Assembly (NCBI GenBank): GCA_030039615.1
Contig: JASHVF010000405.1
Span: forward strand, 1-17,989
DNA: 17,989 nt
DNA from: Gammaproteobacteria bacterium
Lineage (GTDB): Bacteria > Pseudomonadota > Gammaproteobacteria > Steroidobacterales > Steroidobacteraceae
Direction of reading: 5' to 3'
The position numbers and the translations under genes are program-made. Shown piece by piece: positions 1-10,200 of the stretch. Below the pieces are notes generated by a model, which saw only the letters and a program-made list of their open reading frames with translations, ran no database searches and had not been told where the DNA came from. Each line of letters opens with the position of its first letter. Position 1 is the stretch's first letter.

Positions 1-790
1 CCGCGCCCTGCGCCGCCGGCGCGCGCGCTGCAAGCGCGCCGAGCTCGCGTCCGACCATCATGCGGATCAGGTCGTCGCGGCCGAGATCGCGGGGGCTGCC
101 GCTGCCGACGTGGCGGCCGTCACGCAGTACCGAGATCTCGTCGGCGAGCGCGAACAGCTCCTCCATCCGGTGGGTGACGTAGAAGATGCCGACGCCCTGC
201 GACTTGAGGTCGCGGATCACCGCGAACAGTCGCTCGGCGTCGCGCTCGGTGAGCGCCGAGGTGGGCTCGTCCATGATGAGCAGCCGTGACTCGCGCGAGA
301 GCGCGCGCGCGATCTCCACCATCTGCCGCATGGCGATCGACAGAGTTCCGACCTCGGCGCGCGGATCGATGTCGAGGGCGAGCCGCGCGAGCAGGGCACG
401 CGTACGGCGGTGGAGCTCCGCGTGGCGCACGAGACCGCAGGCGTTGAGCGGCTCGCGGCGGATCCAGATGTTTTCGGCGACGCTCATGGAGGGCATCAGG
501 TTGAGTTCCTGATGGATCATGGCGATGCCGTGGGCCAGCGCCGCGCGCGGGGAGTCGAAGCGCACGCTGCGTCCCTCGAGCCGCAGCTCGCCGCTATCCG
601 GCGGGCAGACGCCGGCGACGATCCTCATGAGCGTGGACTTGCCGGCGCCGTTTTCGCCGACCAGCGCGTGAACCGAGCCGCGCCGCAGCTCGAGCGATAC
701 GTCAGCGAGCGCCGCGACGCCGGGAAACGCCTTGCAGACGTGGCGCAGCTCGAGGAGCGCCTGCGGCGCGGCGGCGGCGCTGCCGGTCAC
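1..790 (-). CDS. Sugar ABC importer ATP-binding protein, RbsA/MglA type (partial)
   Basis: Cytoplasmic ATPase of a carbohydrate-uptake ABC transporter. It would bind and hydrolyse ATP to drive import of the sugar delivered by the binding protein encoded just upstream. The visible 263 codons are the first nucleotide-binding domain: Walker A GENGAGKST at residues 45-53, Q-loop Q94 in HQEL, a signature region LSIAMRQMVEIARAL at about 150-164, Walker B LLIMDEPTSAL at 170-180, and the switch histidine H207 in THRMEE. The non-canonical signature (LSIA instead of LSGG) and the HQELN Q-loop are typical of RbsA/MglA/XylG proteins, which carry two fused ATPase domains in about 500 residues, so the second half should lie beyond position 1. 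The start is GTG 790-788, whose GTGA overlaps the TGA of the binding-protein gene, which implies translational coupling. No permease is visible; it probably follows to the left. Confidence 0.93.
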   Translation of the reverse strand, partial: MTGSAAAAPQALLELRHVCKAFPGVAALADVSLELRRGSVHALVGENGAGKSTLMRIVAGVCPPDSGELRLEGRSVRFDSPRAALAHGIAMIHQELNLMPSMSVAENIWIRREPLNACGLVRHAELHRRTRALLARLALDIDPRAEVGTLSIAMRQMVEIARALSRESRLLIMDEPTSALTERDAERLFAVIRDLKSQGVGIFYVTHRMEELFALADEISVLRDGRHVGSGSPRDLGRDDLIRMMVGRELGALAARAPAAQGA

Positions 791-1716
791 GGTCGCCGTC
801 CCAGATAGCTCGAGAGGTTGGCCGGCGTCACGAGCTCGAACGGCACCCACACGAAGGAAGGGACCTTCTCGTTGTGGGCGAGCTTGAGAGCGGCGTCGAC
901 CGCGCCGCGACCCTGCGCGGGCGCGTTCTGGAACACCGTTACCTTGAGATCCCCCGATTTCATGGCGGCGAGGGCGTCGGGCGTAGCGTCGATCCCCGCG
1001 ACGATCGTCGCCTGGAGCAGGTGCGCCTGCTTGAGCGACTGGATCGCGCCGATCGCCATCTCGTCGTCGTTGGCGACCACCGCCTGCGGGCGCAGCCCGG
1101 CGCTCAGCCAGTTGGTCATGAGATCGGCCGCCTCGGTGCGCTTCCAGTCGGCGACCTGCCGGTCGAGCACGTGGATGGCGCTGCAGGCGGGCCTGACGAG
1201 CACATCCTGGATGTCCTGGCTGCGTTGCCGCGCCGCCTGATTGGTGAGCTCGCCCATCAGCACCACGATGTCGCCCTTGCCATTCAGCAGGCGACAGACC
1301 TCGGTCATCTCCAGCGTGCCGGACTGCGTCTCGTCCGAGCCGACGAAGGACACGCGCGGCGGCAGGTGGCGGTCGCTCGGCATGCGGTTCACGTAAACCA
1401 GCGCGATCCCCGAGGCCGCCACCAGCTGCGTCATGCGTGAGGTCGCATCGGTATCGACGGCGCTCACGATGATGGCGTCGACGTGCTGCGCCATGAAGTT
1501 CTGGATCTGGTTGAGCTGGCGGCCGATGTCGTTCTCGGCGTCCTCGAACTGGATTGGAACGTTGAGCTGCTGGGCGCGCTCCTTCATGCTGGCGCGCACT
1601 TCCGTCAGGAAATTGTCATCGAACAGGGCCATGGAGACCCCGATCGTGACCGCCTGCGCGGCGGTGGCAACGCCCAGCAGCAGGGCCGCCAGCAAAGGCA
1701 GCGATAGGCGTTTCAT
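787..1716 (-). CDS. Periplasmic sugar-binding protein of ABC importer (RbsB-like)
   Basis: Substrate-binding protein that captures a sugar in the periplasm for the adjacent RbsA/MglA-type importer. The protein of 309 residues starts with a Sec signal peptide (MKRLSLPLLAALLLGV, probable cleavage after AQA). It then follows the periplasmic-binding-protein type 1 fold of ribose/galactose/inositol binders: an IGVSMALFDDNF first strand and loop, DAIIVSAVDT, VNRMP, FVGSDE, and the hinge-proximal ANDDEMAIGAI and AGIDATPDAL motifs. The start at 1716 is preferred because an AGGG sequence lies seven bases upstream. An in-frame ATG at 1722 would add two residues but has that AGGG almost touching it. The sugar cannot be read from the sequence. 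It lies divergent from a periplasmic oxidoreductase operon, so a sugar handled or released by that operon is a reasonable guess. Confidence 0.92.
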   Translation of the reverse strand: MKRLSLPLLAALLLGVATAAQAVTIGVSMALFDDNFLTEVRASMKERAQQLNVPIQFEDAENDIGRQLNQIQNFMAQHVDAIIVSAVDTDATSRMTQLVAASGIALVYVNRMPSDRHLPPRVSFVGSDETQSGTLEMTEVCRLLNGKGDIVVLMGELTNQAARQRSQDIQDVLVRPACSAIHVLDRQVADWKRTEAADLMTNWLSAGLRPQAVVANDDEMAIGAIQSLKQAHLLQATIVAGIDATPDALAAMKSGDLKVTVFQNAPAQGRGAVDAALKLAHNEKVPSFVWVPFELVTPANLSSYLGRRP

Positions 1717-1818
1717 GCTCATACCCTATGCAGCAGTTGAGCGAAGGAGCGCATTCTAATGCCGGCGCGGCGTCGGGGCTCTAACCTTAGCGTCGCCAGG
1801 TGTGGTAGCGTCCGCGGC
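1717..1818. promoter_or_regulatory. Divergent control region between sugar importer and oxidoreductase operon
   Basis: This short region must carry the promoters for both divergent operons. It contains a 12-base inverted repeat, GCATT-CT-AATGC, at 1751-1762. Within it lie TCTAAT (1755-1760, plus strand) and TAGAAT (1758-1753, minus strand), each a 5 of 6 match to a sigma-70 -10 hexamer. I see no convincing -35 element on either strand. A second small inverted repeat, CTAA-CC-TTAG, lies at 1781-1790. AAGGAG at 1744-1749 could serve as a ribosome site for an ATG at 1759. If the plus-strand -10 is real, that ATG would lie upstream of the transcript start and GTG 1819 would be the true start. Operator function is inference. 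Confidence 0.3.
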
Positions 1819-2394
1819 GTGGATCGTCGCGAGTTCCTCGAATCGGTCGCCGGGCTGTCGGCGCTGCTGCCCGGACTCTCGCTGGAGCAGGCCTTTGCGC
1901 AAGGGCTGCACGAGCGCGCCCAGGGAGCCGCCTCGCCACGGACGCTGAGCGCTGCGCAGGACGCCGCCGTCACCGCGCTCGCCGAGATCCTGCTGCCGCA
2001 GACCGAGACCATCGGGGCCACCCAGGTCGGGGTCAACCGCTTCATCGATCTGCTGCTGAGCGAATCGATGTTGCCGGCGGGCCGGGACCGGTTTCTCGAG
2101 GGCCTCACCGCCATCGATGCGCGCAGCCGCGCGCTGTGCGGGGCGCCCGTCGCCAGGGCGCGCCACGAGGATCGCCTCGCGCTGGTGCGCGCGCTCGATG
2201 AGCAATTGCCGGCGCGCGCGCCCGGCAAGGCCGAGGAGGCGGCGCTCGAGAAGCAGCCGGTGAGCGCCGAGCGCGGCTACGCGCTGCTCAAGCAGCTGGT
2301 GGTATTCGCCTACTTCACCTCCGAGCCGGTCGCCAAGGGGCTGATCAACGCTCCGATCATTCCCGGCAGATACGATGGCTGCGTCAGCACCTGA
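1819..2394 (+). CDS. Gluconate 2-dehydrogenase subunit 3 family protein, Tat-exported (LacC-like)
   Basis: Small subunit of a membrane- or periplasm-associated sugar dehydrogenase. In this family it escorts and stabilises the flavoprotein subunit, which has no signal of its own. The N-terminus VDRREFLESVAGLSALLPGL is a twin-arginine signal (RREFL). It is followed by the LSAAQDAAVTALAEILLPQTE opening of the gluconate-2-dehydrogenase subunit 3 domain and a C-terminal YFTSEPVAKG...PGRYDGC region typical of the family. Length is 191 residues from GTG 1819. An alternative ATG at 1759, with AAGGAG nine bases upstream, gives 211 residues with an arginine-rich extension before the Tat motif. I prefer GTG 1819 because family members usually start right at the DRREF motif, but the ribosome site favours 1759. 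The gene overlaps the GMC oxidoreductase by 20 bases, so the two are probably made as a pair. Confidence 0.82.
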   Translation: MDRREFLESVAGLSALLPGLSLEQAFAQGLHERAQGAASPRTLSAAQDAAVTALAEILLPQTETIGATQVGVNRFIDLLLSESMLPAGRDRFLEGLTAIDARSRALCGAPVARARHEDRLALVRALDEQLPARAPGKAEEAALEKQPVSAERGYALLKQLVVFAYFTSEPVAKGLINAPIIPGRYDGCVST

Positions 2395-4083
2395 GCCCGC
2401 CTCCGGCGGCTATGATGCGATCGTGGTCGGTTCCGGGATTTCCGGAGGCTGGGCTGCAAAGGAGCTCACCGAGAAGGGCCTCAGGACGCTGTTGCTCGAG
2501 GCCGGTCCGCCCATCATTCCCGAGCGGGATTACGCCGAGCACGTGCAGGCGTATGCGCTCCCGTATCACGGCTACGGCAACCTGCGCAAGCTCAACGCCG
2601 AACAGCCGATCCAGTCGCAGACCAACGATTGCGACGAGTGGGTATCGAAGTTCTTCGTCAACGATCGCGAGAACCCCTACGAGAACGACTCCGACAAGCC
2701 GTTTCTGTGGATCCGCGGGCGGCACGTAGGCGGGCGCTCACTCATGTGGGGCCGCCAGGTCTATCGCTGGAGCGACCTGGACTTCGAGGCTAATGCAAAG
2801 GAGGGGGTCGCCGTCGACTGGCCGATCCGCTACGCCGACATCGCTCCCTGGTACAGCCACGTGGAGCGTTTCATCGGCGTCAGCGGGCAGAGCGAAGGAC
2901 TCGCGCAGCTGCCGGACGGGGAATTCCTGCCGCCGATGCAGCTCAACTGCGCCGAGATGCATGTGCGCGATGCGATGGCGCAGCGCTGGGGGCGCGAGCG
3001 GGTGATGACCATCGGGCGTGCGGCCATCCTTACTACGCCGCACCTGGGACGAGCGGCCTGCCATTACTGCGGCCCGTGCTGGCGTGGCTGCATCACGCAT
3101 TCGTATTTCAACAGCATCGGCTCGACGCTGCCGGCGGCGGCGGCCACCGGAAAGCTCACGCTGCGGCCCAACAGCGTGGTTGCGGAGGTGCTCTACGATC
3201 CAGCCGCGAATCGCGCCACGGGGGTGCGCGCCGTGGACGCCGACACGTTCGAGACGCTCGAGTTTCGCGCGCGCGTGGTGTTCCTGTGCGCCTCGGCGCT
3301 CGAGAGCGCGCGCATCCTGCTCAACTCGCGCAGCGCGCGCTTCCCGGCCGGGCTCGCCAACTCGAGCGGCGAGCTGGGGCGCAACATCATGGATCACCCC
3401 TTCGGCGCGGGCGCCGAAGCCACGATCCCGGGCATGGAGAACCGTAAGACCTTCGGCCATCGTCCCAACGGCATCTACGTGCCGCGCTTCCGTAACGTCA
3501 GGGAGAAGCATCCGAAGTTCCTCAGAGGCTACGGCTTCCAGGGCGGCGGCGCGCGCGCGCACTGGGAGCGCGGCGCGCACCAGAAGGGTTTCGGCGCCGA
3601 CTTCAAGAACACCCTGCTCAGGGACCTGGGTCCGTGGCGCATGTGGCTCGGCGGCTGGGGCGAGTGCCTGCCGCGGGCCGATAACTACTGCGAGCTCCAT
3701 CCGACCCTCAGGGACAAGTGGGGCGTGCCGGCGCTCAGGATCCACTGCACCTTCGGGCCGAACGAGCGCGCACTGCTCGCGGACATGCAGAGCAGCGCGG
3801 CGGAGGTCCTCGAGGCCGCGGGTGCCACGGACATCCGCACCTTCAACGACGAGCTCGCCCCGGGCCTGTGTATCCATGAGATGGGCACGGCGCGCATGGG
3901 GCGCGATCCGAAGACCTCGGTGCTGAACGGCTGGAACCAGGCACACGACGTACCGAACGTGTTCGTCACCGACGGCGCCTGCATGACCTCCTCGGGAAAC
4001 CAGAACCCCTCGATCACCTACATGGCGCTCACGGCGCGCGCCTGCGACTACGCCGTCGGCAAGCTCAGGAACGGAGAGATCTG

Positions 4084-4084
<1 letters not shown>
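2375..4084 (+). CDS. GMC-family FAD-dependent sugar dehydrogenase, LacA-like catalytic subunit
   Basis: Flavoprotein of 569 residues that probably oxidises a hydroxyl of a sugar or glycoside, by family likely C3 of a hexose moiety. The N-terminus carries the FAD-binding VVGSGISGG (GxGxxG at 19-24) and the LLEAG strand end; GRHVGGRSLMWG near 115-126 is the second GMC motif. The C-terminus has the catalytic pair H501 (in HEMGTARMG) and N544 (in NQNPSITY). A cysteine cluster C229-x2-C232-x2-C235-x3-C239 resembles the iron-sulfur-binding cysteines of bacterial FAD-dependent glucose and fructose dehydrogenases, suggesting electron transfer to a cytochrome rather than to oxygen. There is no signal peptide; co-export with the Tat-signal small subunit encoded upstream is expected. 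The stop overlaps the next start (TGATG at 4082-4086). A cytochrome c subunit, usual for such dehydrogenases, is not adjacent. Exact substrate is unknown. Confidence 0.9.
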
Positions 4085-4943
<859 letters not shown>

Positions 4944-4947
<4 letters not shown>

Positions 4948-6086
4948 AATACCTGCCGCTCATCTGGTCCGGCATCTGGCGCAAGCCCGGGCGCACGATC
5001 CTCATCTTCCTGCAGGTGAGCGTCGCCTTCATGCTGTTCGGTGTACTGCAGGGCCTGAAGACCGGGATCGAGCACGCGGTGCAGGCGGCGCGCGCCGACC
5101 TGCTGATCGTGCACAGCCGGCTCAGCTCGATCATGGAGGGCCTGCCCCTGGGACTCCTCGAGCCGATCCGCGCGGTACCGGGTGTGCGTGTGGCCATCCC
5201 GGTGGGCCTGTTCTTTGGCTATTTCCAGAAGCCGGACCAGGGCGTCGGCATCGTCGCAGTGACGCCCGACAAAGACTGGCCGACGGCCTTCACTTACACG
5301 ATCGCGCCCGAGTATCTTGCCGCCTTCGCCAGGTCGCGAACCGCCATGCTGGTGCGGGACCTCACCGCAGAGAAATACGGTTGGAAGATCGGCGATCACA
5401 TTCCTCTCAAATCCACCACGCTGGGGGCGAACGGCACTGATTGGGCGTTCGACGTGGTGGGAACCTTCACCGACAACGACGTCGGCGGTGGCCGCTACAT
5501 CGTCATCATCAATTTTCCTTACTTCGACGAGGCGCGGGCCAGCGACCGAGGTACCGTGAATCATTACAACGTCGCCGTGACCGATCCGAAGGCCGCGGTG
5601 CCTGTGGCAGATGCTATCGACCGTATCTCGGCTAATTCCTCACACGAGACAAAAACGGAGTCGCTGCGGGAGATGGCGCAGCAGCAGATGCAACAAATCG
5701 GCGATTTCGATTACCTGATCCGCGCGGTCGTGAGCGCGGTACTCGCAGCGCTGCTGTTTGCCACCGCTACCATGATGGTGCAGTCGGTGCGCGAGCGCAC
5801 AGGCGAGCTGGCGGTGTTGAAGACCCTCGGGTTCAGCGACCGCGCCACCTTCCTGCTGATCCTGGCCGAGTCCGTCACAGTGTGCATCCTGGCGGCGACC
5901 TTTGGGCTCGCGCTCGCCACCGCCGCCATGCCGATTGCGGCGCGCTTCGTGCCCGGACTGTCGATGCCGCTGGTGACGCTGGTCGTGGGGCTCGGCATGG
6001 CGGTGGTAGTGGCGCTGGTGAGCGCCGCGATCCCGGCAGCGCTGGCCGCGCGTCTCAGGGTCGTCGTGGCCCTTGCCGGGCGGTAG
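4944..6086 (+). CDS. MacB/FtsX-type ABC transporter permease, first of a pair
   Basis: Inner-membrane protein of 380 residues with the four-helix FtsX/MacB layout. One helix is near 18-38, followed by a large extracytoplasmic domain (about 40-255), then helices near 258-281, 303-325 and 340-366. The cytoplasmic coupling motif RERTGELAVLKTLGFS (283-298) after the second helix is diagnostic for the FtsX domain. Such permeases form mechanotransmission complexes or exporters with a separate MacB/LolD-type ATPase and usually move lipids, peptides or small molecules, or signal across the envelope; they are not importers. The GTG start at 4944 overlaps the stop of the TIM-barrel gene, so translation is coupled to the sugar-oxidation genes. 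No ATPase or periplasmic adaptor gene is adjacent. Role with respect to the sugar enzymes is unknown. Confidence 0.88.
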
Positions 6087-6094
6087 CGGCAGCC

Positions 6095-7258
6095 GTGAGG
6101 TTCCTGCGCCAATCGTTCGCGCTGTTGCGTGTCAACCTCGAGGGGCTCGGCGCACGCACCGGCTCGGTGCTCACGATTCTGATCGGAGTGACCTGCACGG
6201 TCGGGGTGCTGGTGTCGATGCTGGCGATGGGGACCGGCGCACACCGGCAGGCGCTCGGCAACGTGCGCGACGATATCGCGGTCGTCACCAGTCGCGGGTC
6301 GAACGGACTCGACAGCAGCGTCTCGCGGGCTGACGCGAACGCCGTCTCCAATCTGCCGGGCATCGCCCGCGGCGCCGACGGCAAGCCACTCATCGGGCAT
6401 CTGGTAATCGCCATCGTCGAGGGCCGACGACGGGTTACCGGCGTACGGGTGTTCTTTCCGCTCATTGGCACGAATCCCAACGTAACCGAGATGCGACCCG
6501 AGATGCATTTCACCGAGGGCCGGATGTTCCAACCGGGCCTGCACGAGCTGGTCGCGAGCAATGGTTGCGTGCACACGTTCGAGGGCTTCGAACCCGGTGC
6601 CAAGCGCAACGTGCACGGCATCGACTGGACGGTGGTTGGACACTTCGACCAAGGCCACGACCTGAGTTGCGTCGTGCTCGCCGACGCCGAGACGCTCATG
6701 GCAGTCTTCGGCCGCAACGCCTTCACCGAGGTCAGCGTCCGCCTCAGGTCTCCGGCGGACTTCGACGCCTTTCGCTCAGCGCTCGAGGCCAATCCGGCGC
6801 TGCGCCTGGAAGCGAAGCGCGAGCGCGAGGAGGTGGAGGCGCGGTTCAAGCCGTTGAACGCTCTCCTTAACTTCGGCGCCTATTTCGTCGGCGCGATCAT
6901 GGCCCTCGGCGCGACGCTCGGCGCGGTGAACGCGCTCTATTCCATCGTGGATGCCCGACGCCGCGAACTCGCGACGCTGCGCGCGATCGGCTTCAGCTCG
7001 GCAGCGGTAGTGCTGACGACGCTGGTCGAGGCGAGCCTGCTCGCTTTGCCGGGTGCGCTGCTGGGAGCAGCGCTCGCCTGGCTGTTCTGCCACGACATGA
7101 CGGTGAGTCCGTTCGGTTACAGCTTCCAGCTCAGCGTCACTCCGCGGCTCGCGGCGATCGGTATCGGCTGGGCGCTCGTCATGGGCTTCGTCGGCGGGCT
7201 GCTGGCCGCGGAGCGCGCTGCCCGCGTGCCGATCACGACGGCGCTGCGCGCTACCTGA
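6095..7258 (+). CDS. MacB/FtsX-type ABC transporter permease, second of a pair
   Basis: Second FtsX-domain permease, 387 residues, eight bases after the first. The same topology is visible: helix near 24-45, periplasmic domain about 46-255, helices near 259-282, 305-330 and 353-372, and the coupling motif ARRRELATLRAIGFS at 287-301. Similar size and layout but clearly different sequence from the upstream copy suggest a heterodimeric transporter of the LolC/LolE kind, although specificity is not recognisable. The GTG 6095 start is chosen because it lies just after the previous stop and opens a typical short cytoplasmic N-terminus; the frame also runs open upstream to 5882 inside the previous gene, which is a shadow. 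It is the last gene of the plus-strand operon, ending 19 bases from the convergent S41 peptidase gene. The partner ATPase must be encoded elsewhere. Confidence 0.87.
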   Translation: MRFLRQSFALLRVNLEGLGARTGSVLTILIGVTCTVGVLVSMLAMGTGAHRQALGNVRDDIAVVTSRGSNGLDSSVSRADANAVSNLPGIARGADGKPLIGHLVIAIVEGRRRVTGVRVFFPLIGTNPNVTEMRPEMHFTEGRMFQPGLHELVASNGCVHTFEGFEPGAKRNVHGIDWTVVGHFDQGHDLSCVVLADAETLMAVFGRNAFTEVSVRLRSPADFDAFRSALEANPALRLEAKREREEVEARFKPLNALLNFGAYFVGAIMALGATLGAVNALYSIVDARRRELATLRAIGFSSAAVVLTTLVEASLLALPGALLGAALAWLFCHDMTVSPFGYSFQLSVTPRLAAIGIGWALVMGFVGGLLAAERAARVPITTALRAT

Positions 7259-7277
7259 AGCTTGCCGCCAGCGCGCC

Positions 7278-10200
7278 TCACTTGCCGAGCGTCGTCGGGT
7301 ACGGGGGCGAGTGCTTCTGCTCGACGGGCTTGAAGTCCTTGAGCTGCGCAAGCACGGTCGCGATCGCCGTATCGAGCTGCGGGTCCTCGCCGCGATTCAC
7401 CGCCGCCGGATCGAGCAGCACCTCGATGTCGGGCGCGACCCCCTGATTCTCCACCGCCCATTCACCCTCGGGAGTGAAGAAGCGGAAGAAGGGTACCGAC
7501 AGCATCCCACCGTCGATGAGCGGGGGGTTTGCGGAGATGCCGATGAGCCCGCCCCAGGTGCGCGTGCCGATGAGCGTGCCGAGCTTCTGGTGCTTGAAGG
7601 CCCACGGCAGGAAGTCACCGCCCGAGCCCGCGTCCTGGTCGGCGAGCATGACCTTCGGCCCGTAGATGGCGCCGCCGGGCGTGCTGAAGAGCTGCGCGTC
7701 GCGATCCTTCCAGCTGCCGAGGTAGGGGCGGCCGAGGATCTCGATGATGTAGTTGGCCGCCTGGCCGCCGCTGTTCCTGCGCTCGTCGACGATGAGCGCC
7801 GGCTTCTCGACCTGCGCGAAGAACATGCGGTTGAAGTACTGGAAGCCTTCCGATGTCGTGTTGGGGAGATAGACGTAGGCGACCTTGCCTTGGGTCTTCT
7901 TCTCGACGTACTCGCGATTGCGCTCGATCCAGCGCCACTGGCGCAGCGCCGTCTCGTCGGCGATCGGCTGGACCACGATGTTGCGCGCGCCGGCGCCCGC
8001 GGCATCGGCGGCCACGCTGAGCGTCACCTGCTTGTCCACCGTCTGCTCGAAGAGCGCGTAGAGATTCTCCCGCGCATCGAGCGCACGCCCGTTGACCGCC
8101 AGCAGATAATCGCCCTCGCTGACCCGGACCCCCGGCAGCGCGAGCGGCGCCCGCAGGAACGGATTCCAGCGATCGCCGCGGTAGATGGTCTTGAATCGAT
8201 AGTGGCCGCTCTCGACGGCGAAGTCGGCGCCGAGGAGTCCGGTGCGCGCGCCGGGCTCCGCGGGCAGGTCGCCGCCGGAGGTGCGGTTGTGGCCCACCTG
8301 CAGCTCGCCGATCATCTCGATCAGCACCTCGGTGAGGTCCTCGCGCCGCTGCACGTACTTCACGAGCGGCTGGTAGCGCGCGTAGACCGCGTCCCAGTCG
8401 AGACCGTGCAGGTTGGGGTCGTAGAAGAACTCCTTCTCCATCCACCAGGCCTCGTCGAAGATCTGCTGCCACTCGGCGGCCGGATCGACGTACATGCCGA
8501 GCTGGCTGAGGTCGATCGGCTTGGCGTCGAGCTTGTCGTTGGCGTCGCCGATCTCGAGCTTCCCCTTGGCATAGACGAGCAGGACCTTCTTGCCGTCCGC
8601 GCTCATCGAGATGTCCTGGATTCCCTGCTTGAGCGACTTGGCCCTGCGCTCCGTGAAGTCGAAGCGATAGAGCTCGCCGTCGTTACCCGGCTCGGCATCC
8701 GGCGGCTCGGCGGTCACGCCGGGCTGGCGCCGCTCGACGTAGAAGAGGGCGCCGTCGCAGGCGACCGCGAGCGACTCGTAGCGCCGCTCGGCCACCGGAA
8801 ATCCGACGATGCGACTCTGCAGTCCGTCGAGGTCCACCTTGACGGGCTTCGGGCCTTTGTCGTCCTTCTTGTCGGCAGCCTTGTCGGCCGCCTGGTCGCC
8901 CTTGCCGGCGGCGGCGGGCGCCTTGCAGCCGCCCTTATCGTCGGCATCCGCCTTGGCGTCCTCATCGCCCGCCTTGGGCAGGAGCGGGGAGCGGCCGTCG
9001 GCGGCCAGCACCGCAACGAAGAGCCCGCGGCGGATGGAGCGCTCCTGCGTGGAGAGATCGAGGAAGATCTGGCTCGGCCCGGAATTGATCGAGGCCGTGA
9101 AGTAGAGATAGCCGCCCGGAGCGAACACCGGGTTGTCGGCGTCGGAGAGGCCGTCGGTAACGTCGGCATTCTGGCCGCTCACGAAGTCGTGCAGGCGAAT
9201 GCGGGTGAAATGGTTCTCGCCCTGGACGGTGTAGGCGAGCCAGCGGCTGTCGGGGGAGAAGTTCACGTTGAAGCCGGCGCGGTCGAGGCTCCTGTCGATG
9301 AGCGTGCTCGCGCTCCTGGCGAGCGTGAACGCGTAGAGGTGCAGATGATTGTCCTCGTAGACCAGTGTCGCGCCGTCGGGCGACCAGGCGAGCAGGTGGT
9401 AGTAGCTCGGCTTCGGCAGCGGGTAGACGTGCGGCTTCTCGAGCCCCTCCTGGTCGCGCACGACGATCGCGTGCTGCATGCCGAGGTCGGTGATATAGGC
9501 GATGCGCGTGCCGTCCGGGCTCCACATGCCGTCCTTGTCGCGCACTCCGGGGCTGTGGGTGAGATTGCGGATCGAGCCGTCCTTGACCGGCACCGTGAAC
9601 ACATCGCCGCGCGCCGTCACCACGACGCGCTTACCGGTGGGGGAAAGAGACGCCGCGGTGATGGTCTTGCTCGCGTCCTTCCACTGGGGGCGCAGCTGCG
9701 AGGCCTCGGTCGCCAGCGTGATGGTGAGCGGCGTCACGTTGCCGGAGTCGAGGTCGAGCGCCTTGAGGCGTCCGCCCGCCTCGTAGACGGCGCTGCGGCC
9801 GTAGACGCTCACATTGCGCACGTCCCACAGCGTTTCCTTCGAGAGTTGCCGCAGCCGCTGGCTGCGCGTGTCGTAGGCGAAGAGATTCGCCGCACCGTCG
9901 CTGCGGTCCGAGATGAACACGACCTCATCGCCCGCCCAGACAGGCGCGCGGTCCGTGGCGTTCTCGTGCGGAACCTGTTCCCAGGCACCGCTGGTCGGAT
10001 TCAGGATCCAGATCGGCGCCGTCGTGCCGCCGCGATGGCGCCGCCACCCGGAAGGTCCCTCGTAGGCGGCGCGATACGGGCGGTACGCGAGACGCGAGCC
10101 GTCGGGGGACCACGCAGCTTCCACCGCCACCGCCTGCATCACCTTGTGCTCGAAGCCGCCGGTGGGCGCGATCTCGTACAGCTGGCTCGAGCGGCTGTTG

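Noticed and set aside
2738..3946. A 402-codon minus-strand open frame.
   Set aside because: Antisense to the GMC dehydrogenase; no motif was recognised in the translation.
5882..6094. N-terminal extension of the second permease frame into the first permease gene.
   Set aside because: The segment is an out-of-frame shadow of the first permease. GTG 6095 starts a normal short cytoplasmic N-terminus before helix 1.
7246..7276. Inverted repeat GCGCGCT / AGCGCGC between the two convergent genes, considered as a terminator.
   Set aside because: The loop is 17 bases, there is no T-run on either side, and GC-only repeats of seven bases are common in this sequence.
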